Shown here piece after piece: positions 1 through 5,503 of a stretch of DNA of 12,116 nt. Within the stretch, counting starts at the first letter, position 1. Each line of letters starts with the position of its first letter. The stretch is from NCBI GenBank assembly GCA_964393535.1, contig CAYMUC010000091.1, positions 1 to 12,116 on the forward strand, in the 5' to 3' direction. Position numbers and translations under genes: made by a program. The notes under the pieces are model-generated. The model searched no databases and was not told where the DNA came from. It saw only the letters and a program-made list of their open reading frames with translations. Source of the DNA: CAYMUC01 sp964393535 (lineage in GTDB: Bacteria > Actinomycetota > Acidimicrobiia > Acidimicrobiales > Ilumatobacteraceae).

Positions 1-89
1 CGATCGCGATGGATGAGGGTCTGCGTTTCGCGATCCGTGAGGGTGGGCGGACCGTTGGTGCGGGCCGGGTCACCAAGATCCTCAAGTGA
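1..89 (+). CDS. tuf: Elongation factor Tu, C-terminal end (partial)
   Basis: Reading from base 3, the last 28 codons give a peptide ending FAIREGGRTVGAGRVTKILK and a TGA stop at 87-89. This is the highly conserved end of domain III of bacterial EF-Tu, the GTPase that delivers aminoacyl-tRNA to the ribosome. The rest of the gene lies upstream of the window. It sits 30 bases before rpsJ, the usual str-to-S10 junction order (rpsL, rpsG, fusA, tuf, rpsJ), so read-through from tuf into rpsJ is likely. No terminator is visible in the 30-base gap. The call is firm because the C-terminal GRTVGAGRVTKI signature is almost invariant. Confidence 0.96.
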   Translation, partial: IAMDEGLRFAIREGGRTVGAGRVTKILK

Positions 90-119
90 CCGACCGGAAC
101 GATCAGAGAGCAGACTGAC

Positions 120-434
120 ATGGCACAGAGCATCCGCATCCGGTTGAAGGCGTTCGATCACGAGATCATCGACCAGTCGACCCGCAAGATCGTCGAGACG
201 GTCAACCGCACCGACGCCACCGTTCGGGGTCCGATCCCGCTCCCGACCGACAAGCACCGCTACACGGTGATTCGCGGTCCGCACGTGGACAAGGACTCTC
301 GGGAGCACTTCGAGATGCGGATGCACAAGCGCCTCATCGACATCGTCGACCCGAACGCCAAGACCATCGACAGCCTGCAGCGCATCGAGCTGCCGGCCGG
401 CGTGGACATCGAGATCAAGATCCAGTCGGCCTGA
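120..434 (+). CDS. rpsJ: 30S ribosomal protein S10
   Basis: A 104-residue protein, close to the usual 101-105. It opens with IRIRLKAFDHEIIDQSTRKIVETV and contains the S10 signature around residues 33-50 (TVRGPIPLPTDKHRYTVIR), followed by SREHFEMRMHKRLIDI, the loop that enters the head of the 30S subunit. S10 helps shape the 30S head and is also the NusE partner of NusB in antitermination complexes (family knowledge). The only upstream ribosome-binding candidate is a weak GAGAG stretch about 9-14 bases before the ATG. Unusually, the gene is not followed by rplC: a hairpin terminator begins 28 bases after the stop and three unrelated genes intervene. It is probably co-transcribed with the upstream tuf/str cluster. 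Confidence 0.98.
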   Translation: MAQSIRIRLKAFDHEIIDQSTRKIVETVNRTDATVRGPIPLPTDKHRYTVIRGPHVDKDSREHFEMRMHKRLIDIVDPNAKTIDSLQRIELPAGVDIEIKIQSA

Positions 435-461
435 ACAGCAATCAGGTCGAGTGATGTGCAG

Positions 462-492
462 GAGGGACGGCTTGGGCCGTCCCTCTTTGCGT
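462..492 (+). terminator. Intrinsic-type terminator after rpsJ
   Basis: A perfect 9-bp inverted repeat, GAGGGACGG (462-470) and CCGTCCCTC (477-485), surrounds a 6-base loop CTTGGG and is followed by a short T-rich run (CTTTGCGTT). The stem is long and G+C rich and the tail is only moderately T-rich, as is common in high-G+C actinobacteria. It lies 28 bases after the rpsJ stop and 80 bases before the protease gene, so it most simply ends the tuf-rpsJ transcript. Termination efficiency cannot be judged from sequence alone. Confidence 0.72.
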
Positions 493-555
493 TGTCACCT
501 CGAATTCTCACCGACCTCCTACCTGAACGAGGTCACGATCGGCGAGGGAAGGGGC

Positions 556-561
556 TAGACA
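556..561 (+). promoter_or_regulatory. Possible -10 hexamer of the protease gene
   Basis: TAGACA lies 6 bases before the ATG of the protease gene. It is a loose match to the TAnnnT -10 pattern (the last T is missing) and no good -35 is found at 16-18 bases upstream. The purine run GAGGGAAGGGG (544-554) is 13 bases from the ATG, rather far for a ribosome binding site. Placement matches the spacing at the next two genes, which is the main reason to list it. Confidence 0.25.
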
Positions 562-567
562 GAGCGC

Positions 568-1749
568 ATGGGTACTCCATTTCCGCCTCCTGGCCCCAAG
601 ATCGGGACGCCGTATCTGGGATACGAGCAGTTGCTGCCGCCCCCGCCGCCTCCCTCGATGGCATCGCCCATGCCCCCGCGCCGCCGTGGACTGGTGGCAG
701 CGGTGGTCGTGGCAGGCCTCGTCGCCGGCGCGACCGGTGGAGCCGTGGGTGCGTGGTTGGCCGACGAGCCCGCACCGACAGTGACGCCGAGGCCTTCACC
801 TATCGTGACTGCAGCACCTACGAGCATTGGGGAGATCCCAGGATTAGACCGATCGCTCGACGTGCCAGGAGTCCTCGCAGCAGTACAGGACAGCGTGGTG
901 ACCTTGTCGGTCGATACCGGCATGGGCATGGGCACAGGTACCGGTGTCATCATCAGCGCTGACGGGGAGATGCTCACCAATGCCCACGTGGTCGAGCAAG
1001 GACGCACGGTGCGTGTGCGCCTGTTGGGTGAGACCGAACCGCGTGAGGCCCGAGTTCTTGCCAGCGATGCGGGGAACGATCTCGCCTTGGTGAAGATCGA
1101 CGCCCAAGGCCTGACGCCGGCGACCTTTGCCGACCCGGCCTCGCTACGGGTGGGCATGGAGGTCGTGGCCATCGGGTACGCCCTCGGCCTCGACGGTGGA
1201 CCGTCGGTGACGTCGGGCATCGTCTCGGCGCTCGACCGCACCATCATCACCGACCTGGGGGCGCTCGATCGACTGGTTCAGACCGATGCACCGATCTCCT
1301 CGGGGAACTCGGGCGGACCGCTGGTCAATGCCGCGGGCCAGGTGGTCGGCATCAACACAGCGGTGGCCCGAAGTGACTCGATGACCGCCGCCAACAGCAT
1401 CTCCTTCGCCATCGGTGTGGGCGAGGTGCTCAGGGTGCTCGATCAACTGCGACAGTCGGCGGCCGGCCAACCGCGTGAGGAGGGTTACCTCGGCGTGGGG
1501 TTGGGTGACCGAACCGATGGTGGGCAGGGCGCGGTGATCACCGAGGTGCAGCCCGACTCACCCGCCGGGCGGGCAGGACTGCAGGCTGGCGACATCGTGG
1601 TCAGTTTCGATGGGGCACCCATCGATGGCCGGGCCGGGCTCATCGCTGCAGTGCGCGACCGCGGCCCCGGAGCCGCCATCACGCTCGAGGTTCGACGGGG
1701 CGGATCGCCGTTGAGCCTGGTGGCGCTGCTGGAGCGCCGGCCAGGTTGA
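568..1749 (+). CDS. HtrA/DegP-type membrane-anchored serine protease with PDZ domain
   Basis: 393 residues. Residues 1-41 are a proline-rich, probably cytoplasmic segment (two PPP/PPPPPP runs) ending in RRR. A hydrophobic transmembrane helix spans about 42-64. A Thr/Pro-rich linker follows, then a trypsin-like S1C domain at about 98-295 with His140 (TNAHVV), Asp171 (NDLALVK) and Ser248 (SSGNSGGPL), so the full catalytic triad is present. One PDZ domain occupies about 305-388 (GYLGVGL, SPAGRAGLQAGDIVVSFDG). The expected role is quality-control proteolysis of exported or membrane proteins outside the cell membrane (family knowledge); the substrate is unknown. The start is chosen because it leaves the standard cytoplasmic-tail/anchor layout. 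It is the first gene of the block separating rpsJ from rplC. Nothing in the protein links it to ribosome assembly. Confidence 0.93.
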   Translation: MGTPFPPPGPKIGTPYLGYEQLLPPPPPPSMASPMPPRRRGLVAAVVVAGLVAGATGGAVGAWLADEPAPTVTPRPSPIVTAAPTSIGEIPGLDRSLDVPGVLAAVQDSVVTLSVDTGMGMGTGTGVIISADGEMLTNAHVVEQGRTVRVRLLGETEPREARVLASDAGNDLALVKIDAQGLTPATFADPASLRVGMEVVAIGYALGLDGGPSVTSGIVSALDRTIITDLGALDRLVQTDAPISSGNSGGPLVNAAGQVVGINTAVARSDSMTAANSISFAIGVGEVLRVLDQLRQSAAGQPREEGYLGVGLGDRTDGGQGAVITEVQPDSPAGRAGLQAGDIVVSFDGAPIDGRAGLIAAVRDRGPGAAITLEVRRGGSPLSLVALLERRPG

Positions 1750-1757
1750 GTCGAGGT

Positions 1758-1767
1758 CGCTCGAGCG
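1758..1767. promoter_or_regulatory. 10-bp palindrome before the hydrolase gene
   Basis: CGCTCGAGCG is a perfect 10-bp palindrome that ends 5 bases before the putative -10 hexamer of the hydrolase gene. Its position inside a promoter region and the TetR-family gene two genes along make it a candidate operator. The repeat is short and G+C rich, so chance is a real alternative, and no copy is seen upstream of the TetR gene itself. Confidence 0.2.
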
Positions 1768-1772
1768 CTGAC

Positions 1773-1778
1773 TAGGGT
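1773..1778 (+). promoter_or_regulatory. Putative -10 hexamer of the hydrolase gene
   Basis: TAGGGT matches TAnnnT and leaves 7 bases to the ATG, the distance at which transcription would start on or next to the start codon. No purine-rich ribosome binding site lies in the 36-base gap after the protease gene, so a leaderless mRNA is the simplest reading. A -35 at normal spacing is not evident. Confidence 0.35.
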
Positions 1779-1785
1779 TCGCGCC

Positions 1786-2985
1786 ATGGTGCCCCTCGAC
1801 GCTCATCTCGGAGCCCAACGGCCCTTCGGGCTCGGGTTCTGGCCCTTGGCCGAGGACGATCCCGGTGTGACGATCCCCCGAGAATCGGTGAGGATCGTCA
1901 CCGACGACGGTGCCGTGGTCAGGGGCTTGCTGTGGCTCCCACCTGGCGGGCGCTCATGGTCCACGGCCGTCATCCTCACGCATCCCCGTGGTGACTTTTC
2001 GGTTCACTACGCCTGTCCACTGCTCGCAGCGGCTGGCTACGCCGTGTTGGGATTCGCCACCCGCTATCTCAACAACGACACCGACTGCCTCCATGAGGCC
2101 TGCGCGGTCGACGTGGAGGCGGCCCACCGTTGGATTCGTCAGAGGGGCGCCGAGGCCGTGGTGCTGCTCGGTAACTCCGGCGGAGGGTCGCTCATGGCGT
2201 TGGCTCACACGCTGACGGGGATCGGTGACGGCTTCGTGGGACTGGCAGCTCACCCGGGGGAGGGGGTGTTCATGCTTCAGGTCATCGACCCTTCCGTCGC
2301 CGACGAGGCCGATCCGTTTGCGACGGTGTCCGAACTCGACATGTACCACCCCGACAACGGTTGGAGGCCTTGGCCGCAGCCCTGCACCTACAGCCCAGAT
2401 TTCGTGGCTCGGTATCGGGCAGCCCAGCGTGACCGTGTGGCTCGCCTCGACGCACTCGCTCGGCGGAGCATCGACGAGTCTGGCGAAGCCTCTGCACTGC
2501 TCGCGGGAGTCGATCGCGTCGAACACCCTGGTCTGTGGCGCGCCCTGCGTGCCCGTCGAGTACACGCCCGGTACCTCACCATCTACCGAACGCTGGCCGA
2601 TCCGGCCTATCTCGACTTGTCGATCGATCCCGATGACCGTCCGATGGGCAGTCTGTTCGCCTTTCCCGATCCCTTCGAAGCCAACTACGGCAGGGGAGGT
2701 CTGGCACGCACCATGACTGCACGGGGTTGGCTGAGCACCTGGTCGGGGTTGTCCAGTCCAGCGCGTCTGGTCGACACCATCGAGAAGGTGTCCCTGCCTA
2801 CTCTCTTGGTACACCCCACAGCCGACACCGAGATACGTCTCCATCAGGCCCGAGAGATCGCAGCGGCCTCGGCCGCACCCGACAGCACGTACGTGGAGAT
2901 CGAGCGTGCGCCTCACTACCTCGAAGGTCACCGCTCGCAGGTGATGGACCTCGTCGTGGACTGGCTTCGACATCGCTTCCCCTGA
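1786..2985 (+). CDS. Alpha/beta-fold hydrolase (probable esterase)
   Basis: 399 residues, no signal peptide or membrane segment, so probably cytoplasmic. The fold is recognisable from strand VILTHPRGDF (about 62-71, oxyanion region), the nucleophile elbow LLGNSGGGS with Ser131, the late acid TADTEI with Asp347, and His377 in RAPHYLEGH; together these form a canonical Ser-Asp-His triad. Between about residues 160 and 325 is a long lid/cap-like insertion rich in Asp, Pro and Arg (for example YHPDNGWRPWPQP and FAFPDPFEANYG), which likely sets the substrate. The family includes carboxylesterases, lipases and related hydrolases; the substrate cannot be read from sequence. It starts 36 bases after the protease gene and ends 35 bases before a TetR regulator, a pairing often seen for hydrolases controlled by their neighbour. 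Confidence 0.85.
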   Translation: MVPLDAHLGAQRPFGLGFWPLAEDDPGVTIPRESVRIVTDDGAVVRGLLWLPPGGRSWSTAVILTHPRGDFSVHYACPLLAAAGYAVLGFATRYLNNDTDCLHEACAVDVEAAHRWIRQRGAEAVVLLGNSGGGSLMALAHTLTGIGDGFVGLAAHPGEGVFMLQVIDPSVADEADPFATVSELDMYHPDNGWRPWPQPCTYSPDFVARYRAAQRDRVARLDALARRSIDESGEASALLAGVDRVEHPGLWRALRARRVHARYLTIYRTLADPAYLDLSIDPDDRPMGSLFAFPDPFEANYGRGGLARTMTARGWLSTWSGLSSPARLVDTIEKVSLPTLLVHPTADTEIRLHQAREIAAASAAPDSTYVEIERAPHYLEGHRSQVMDLVVDWLRHRFP

Positions 2986-3007
2986 GGGGCGCGCCAAAGT
3001 CGCCTGA

Positions 3008-3013
3008 TAACTT
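3008..3013 (+). promoter_or_regulatory. Putative -10 hexamer of the TetR gene
   Basis: TAACTT, within GATAACTT, matches TAnnnT and lies 7 bases before the ATG at 3021, the same geometry as at the hydrolase gene. The gap after the hydrolase stop is 35 bases and has no ribosome binding site. No -35 is obvious. An 8-bp palindrome GGCGCGCC (2988-2995) sits upstream but is too simple in composition to call an operator. Confidence 0.33.
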
Positions 3014-3020
3014 CTTTGCG

Positions 3021-3677
3021 ATGTCATCACCGGACGAGGGGCGGCCGCAGACCGTTCGTGAGCGCTTGCTGGCTGCGGCTCGTGAGGTGATCACCATGGT
3101 CGGTGAGGAACACCTGACGCTCGCTCAGGTCGTGGAGAGGGCTGGTCTCACCACCGGAGCCGTCTACTCGAACTTCGCCAACCGCGAGGAACTCATCGTC
3201 GCCGTTCACCTCGACTGGTTCCGCAGTCTCGTCGCACGCCAGTTGCGCCAGTTGGCGTCTCTGGCCGATCCGACGTTGTCCGACGCCGAACTCGCAGCAG
3301 GGATCGACGATCTCCTCACGGGTGCCGACCATCCCGAGGCGCGTCGTTCACGTTGGCTCCGAGTGCGAGCCCTTGCGGCGGCAGACCGGTATCCAGCACT
3401 GCACGACGCACTGCGTGACACTCAACGCCAGATCACCGAACACTGGATCGCGGTGGTGCGAGAGGCGCAGTCGCGCCGCATCATCGACCCAGCACTCGAC
3501 GCGCGTGCTGTGGCACTTGCGCTGGAGCTCCCTGCCTTCGGACTCGTGCTGGCCGATCTCGCCGATCCCCTTTCTCCCGACTCCGCTTCGTGGTCGGCGC
3601 TCGTCCAACGCCTGTTCGTCGGCCTCGAACCCCTTGCTGATGGGGCCGGGCTTGGTGTTGGAACAAACGGCCGCTAG
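3021..3677 (+). CDS. TetR/AcrR-family transcriptional regulator
   Basis: 218 residues, typical length for the family. The N-terminal DNA-binding domain is clear: RERLLAAAREVITMVG forms helix 1, LTLAQVVERAGLTTGAVYSNF (about 32-52) is the helix-turn-helix with the family's xxYxxF recognition-helix ending, and ANREELIVAVHLDWF leads into the ligand-binding domain. The remaining 140 residues are helical and poorly conserved, as usual. The start at 3021 is chosen because translation further upstream in this frame would overlap the hydrolase gene and add non-family sequence, whereas this ATG begins a short tail before helix 1. The ligand is unknown. The likely target is its own promoter and/or the adjacent hydrolase gene (inference from position). 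The stop codon TAG overlaps a candidate -10 box for the downstream ribosomal operon. Confidence 0.9.
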   Translation: MSSPDEGRPQTVRERLLAAAREVITMVGEEHLTLAQVVERAGLTTGAVYSNFANREELIVAVHLDWFRSLVARQLRQLASLADPTLSDAELAAGIDDLLTGADHPEARRSRWLRVRALAAADRYPALHDALRDTQRQITEHWIAVVREAQSRRIIDPALDARAVALALELPAFGLVLADLADPLSPDSASWSALVQRLFVGLEPLADGAGLGVGTNGR

Positions 3678-3680
3678 CAT
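3652..3680 (+). promoter_or_regulatory. Candidate promoter for the rplC-rpsE operon
   Basis: TTGGTG (3652-3657) and TAGCAT (3675-3680) are separated by exactly 17 bases. The -10 fits TAnnnT and overlaps the TetR stop codon; the -35 keeps only the TTG. It is the best sigma-A-like pair found between the end of the TetR gene and rplC, and a promoter is needed somewhere here if the terminator after rpsJ works. Predicted transcript start is near 3687, giving a leader of about 235 bases. Confidence 0.38.
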
Positions 3681-3808
3681 CTCCTCCTCGTGCGTGTCGG
3701 GTCTGTACCCGATGCGGGGCAGAGCCGGTCCGCCGGCCGAGTCCGAGCAGAAATCGACGTCCGGTTGCGCCCACTCAGGTGGGGACCTCCCGGCACCAAC
3801 CGAGATCG

Positions 3809-3839
3809 ATGCTCCGCCAGCACATGCTGTGCGGAGCAT
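3809..3839 (+). other. Long bulged hairpin in the rplC leader
   Basis: ATGCTCCGC (3809-3817) pairs perfectly with GCGGAGCAT (3831-3839). Directly inside, CAGCA (3818-3822) pairs with TGCTG (3825-3829), leaving a single bulged T at 3830 and a tiny loop. That is 14 base pairs in 31 bases, the most stable element in the region. There is no T-run after it, so it is a poor intrinsic terminator for the TetR gene and better explained as a leader RNA structure. Confidence 0.6.
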
Positions 3840-3884
3840 TCGCGTGACAGGCCATCTGATCGTGGTCTGAACCAGGACAGAACC

Positions 3885-3902
3885 GACCCGGGCAACCGGG
3901 TC
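3885..3902 (+). other. GNRA-capped hairpin just before the rplC ribosome binding site
   Basis: GACCCGG (3885-3891) and CCGGGTC (3896-3902) form a perfect 7-bp stem closed by the tetraloop GCAA. The ribosome binding site GAGGAAGAGG starts at 3905, leaving two bases between stem and site. Such placement could modulate ribosome access or provide a docking site for a ribosomal protein. Stem and loop are seen directly; function is inferred. Confidence 0.6.
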
Positions 3903-3922
3903 CCGAGGAAGAGGCTGCCGCC

Positions 3923-4561
3923 ATGGCACAAAAAGCGATCGTCGGCGAGAAGGTCGGCATGACACAGGTGTGGGGCGACGACAACCGCGTCATCCCGGTC
4001 ACCGTGCTGCGCGTCGAGCCGGCCCGGGTGGTGCAGGTCAAGACCGGTGACCGCGACGGCTACAGTGCCGTGCAGGTCACCTACGGCACCAAGGACCCGA
4101 AGAAACTGAATCGTCCCGAGGCTGGGCACTTCGCCAAAGCAGGCGTTGCTCCCGGACGCCGTCTTGTGGAACTCCGGCTCGACTCCGTCGATGGCTTCGC
4201 CGTAGGCCAGGAGATCGCCGTCGACGTGCTCGCTGCCGGCGAGCGAGTCGACGTCACCGCTGTCAGTCGCGGCAAGGGTTTTGCCGGCACCATGAAGCGC
4301 CACAATTTCAGCGGCCAGGGTGCCTCGCACGGTAACCACAAGAAGCACCGTGCGCCGGGCTCCATCGGATCGTGTTCGTTCCCCGGTCGTGTGTTCAAGG
4401 GCCTGCGCATGGCTGGTCACATGGGCAACGAACAGGTGACCACGCTGAACCTCGAAGTGGTGCAAGCCGATGCCGAGCGGGGTCTTCTGCTCGTGAAGGG
4501 TTCGGTTCCCGGCCCCAACGGCGGCGTGGTGATCGTGCGCAACGCAGTGAAGGGAAGCTGA
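3923..4561 (+). CDS. rplC: 50S ribosomal protein L3
   Basis: 212 residues, the usual bacterial length. It begins AIVGEKVGMTQVW, the L3 N-terminal signature, and has the central loop SRGKGFAGTMKRHNF, then GASHGNHKKHRAPGSIG, SFPGRVFKGLRMAGHMGNEQVT, which reaches toward the peptidyl-transferase centre and helps nucleate 23S folding. The glutamine methylated in Escherichia coli L3 (in GSIGQNQTPG) is not present; the equivalent here reads SCSFPG, so that modification should not occur. The start has a strong binding site, GAGGAAGAGG at 3905-3914, 8 bases ahead. It is the first gene of the downstream ribosomal block, behind a hairpin-rich leader. Confidence 0.98.
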   Translation: MAQKAIVGEKVGMTQVWGDDNRVIPVTVLRVEPARVVQVKTGDRDGYSAVQVTYGTKDPKKLNRPEAGHFAKAGVAPGRRLVELRLDSVDGFAVGQEIAVDVLAAGERVDVTAVSRGKGFAGTMKRHNFSGQGASHGNHKKHRAPGSIGSCSFPGRVFKGLRMAGHMGNEQVTTLNLEVVQADAERGLLLVKGSVPGPNGGVVIVRNAVKGS

Positions 4562-4563
4562 TC

Positions 4564-5202
4564 ATGGCCGTGTTGATGATGAAGAACGCTGCCGGAGCCG
4601 ACGCCGGAACGGTGCAGCTCGATGATTCGGTGTTCGGCATCCAGCCGAATGTCCCCGTGATGCACCAGGTGGTCACTGCCCAGTTGGCACGCCGCCGGGC
4701 CGGAACCCAGAGCACCAAGACCCGTGCCGAGGTGTCCGGCGGTGGCAAGAAGCCCTACAAGCAGAAGGGCACGGGCAACGCCCGACAGGGTTCCACACGT
4801 GCGCCGCACTTCTCGGGCGGTGGTATTGCGCTCGGTCCCAAGCCTCGCAGTTACGCCCAGAAGACTCCGAAGAAGATGGTTCGCCTGGCTTTGCACTCTG
4901 CGCTGTCGGATCGTCTGGCCGAGGGCAAGGTCGTGGTGCTGGACCAATGGAACTTCGACGGCCCGTCCACCAAGGCGGCCAACGCACTGTTGGCTTCGCT
5001 GGGATGCGAGGGCCGGGTGCTCGTGGTGGTGCGTCGTGACGAGATCGACGCCATTCGCAGTTTCCGGAATCTTCCTCAGGTGCAATTGATCGAAGTCGGC
5101 GAGTTGAACGCCTACGACGTCCTGTGCAACGAGTGGATCCTGTTCACCAACGCAAGCCTGCCCTCGACGGGCGTGGCAGCCAACCAGGGCGGTGCCGCAT
5201 GA
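4564..5202 (+). CDS. rplD: 50S ribosomal protein L4
   Basis: 212 residues. Hallmark segment GGGKKPYKQKGTGNARQGSTR followed by RAPHFSGGGIALGPKPRSYAQKTPKKM (about residues 58-105) is the L4 extended loop that lines the nascent-peptide tunnel with L22. The C-terminal domain follows the family (VVVLDQW, RVLVVVRRDE, LNAYDVL). The start at 4564 follows the rplC stop by two bases and has AAGGGAAG about 6-13 bases ahead; translation further upstream would sit inside rplC. In gamma-proteobacteria L4 also represses its own operon by binding leader RNA and at the transcription level. Here it is the second gene behind a structured leader, so the same could hold, though this is inference. It overlaps rplW by four bases. 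Confidence 0.98.
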   Translation: MAVLMMKNAAGADAGTVQLDDSVFGIQPNVPVMHQVVTAQLARRRAGTQSTKTRAEVSGGGKKPYKQKGTGNARQGSTRAPHFSGGGIALGPKPRSYAQKTPKKMVRLALHSALSDRLAEGKVVVLDQWNFDGPSTKAANALLASLGCEGRVLVVVRRDEIDAIRSFRNLPQVQLIEVGELNAYDVLCNEWILFTNASLPSTGVAANQGGAA

Positions 5203-5489
5203 AAGACCCCCGCGACGTCATCATCGAACCGGTGGTGTCAGAGAAGAGCTACGCCCTCATCGAGCAGGGCGTCTACACCTTCAAGGTGCACCCCAGCGCC
5301 TCGAAGCCCGAGATCCACGACGCCGTCGAGCAGATCTGGGGTGTGAAGGTGGTCAAGGTCAACACGTTGAACCGCAAGGGCAAAGCCAAGCGCGGTCGTA
5401 AATCCAATCGCATCGGGCACCGCCCCGACACCAAGCGTGCGCTGGTCACGTTGGTGCCGGGCGACGAGATCCCGCTGTTTCAGAACTGA
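5199..5489 (+). CDS. rplW: 50S ribosomal protein L23
   Basis: 96 residues, the normal length. DPRDVIIEPVVSEKSYALIEQGVYTFKVHPSASKPEIHDAVEQIWGVKVVKVNT matches L23, with the EPVVSEKS start and the GVKVVKVNTLNRKGKAKRGRK loop that sits at the tunnel exit. L23 docks trigger factor and the signal recognition particle at the exit site (family knowledge). The start at 5199 gives an ATGA overlap with the end of rplD, which implies translational coupling; starting earlier in this frame would run back into rplD. Binding site AGGGCGG lies inside rplD. Confidence 0.98.
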   Translation: MKDPRDVIIEPVVSEKSYALIEQGVYTFKVHPSASKPEIHDAVEQIWGVKVVKVNTLNRKGKAKRGRKSNRIGHRPDTKRALVTLVPGDEIPLFQN

Positions 5490-5503
5490 GACGGAGACCT
5501 CTG

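Larger units (their letters stand above)
3678..3922 (+). promoter_or_regulatory. Structured 5' leader of the rplC operon (candidate)
   Basis: A 245-base gene-free stretch, far longer than any other gap in the ribosomal run (1-15 bases). It contains at least five inverted repeats in the transcribed orientation: 3697-3712 (TCGGGT/ACCCGA, loop CTGT), 3724-3737 (GCCGG/CCGGC, loop TCCG, a UNCG-type tetraloop), 3778-3797 (interrupted GGTG-GGG pairing), 3809-3839 (long bulged hairpin) and 3885-3902 (loop GCAA, a GNRA tetraloop). The last ends two bases before the rplC ribosome binding site at 3905-3914. In Escherichia coli, S10-operon leader RNA is bound by L4 to shut down the operon; here rplD (L4) is the second gene after this leader, so a similar autoregulatory role is a reasonable inference. 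No known RNA family was identified by eye. Confidence 0.5.

Noticed and set aside
492..497. TTGTCA as a -35 box for the protease gene
   Set aside because: Good hexamer, but no TAnnnT hexamer occurs 15-19 bases downstream, and it abuts the terminator tail.
513..534. Inverted repeat GACCTC/GAGGTC before the protease gene
   Set aside because: Only 6 bp with a 10-base loop; expected by chance in this composition and not placed at a clear promoter.
2988..2995. GGCGCGCC palindrome upstream of the TetR gene as an operator
   Set aside because: Only G and C, 8 bp, frequent by chance in high-G+C DNA; shares no pattern with the palindrome before the hydrolase gene.
2727..3020. Upstream extension of the TetR gene by 98 codons
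   Set aside because: It would overlap most of the last 260 bases of the hydrolase gene and add sequence unlike any TetR N-terminus.
1954..3030. 358-codon minus-strand open frame over the hydrolase gene
   Set aside because: The plus-strand frame encodes a recognisable alpha/beta hydrolase with a full triad; the antisense product has no motif and no ribosome binding site.
3690..3962. Possible 90-codon gene or leader peptide in the gap before rplC
   Set aside because: It begins at GTG without a binding site, runs into rplC in another frame, and its Arg/Ser/Pro-rich product resembles no family. The hairpin structure explains the region better.
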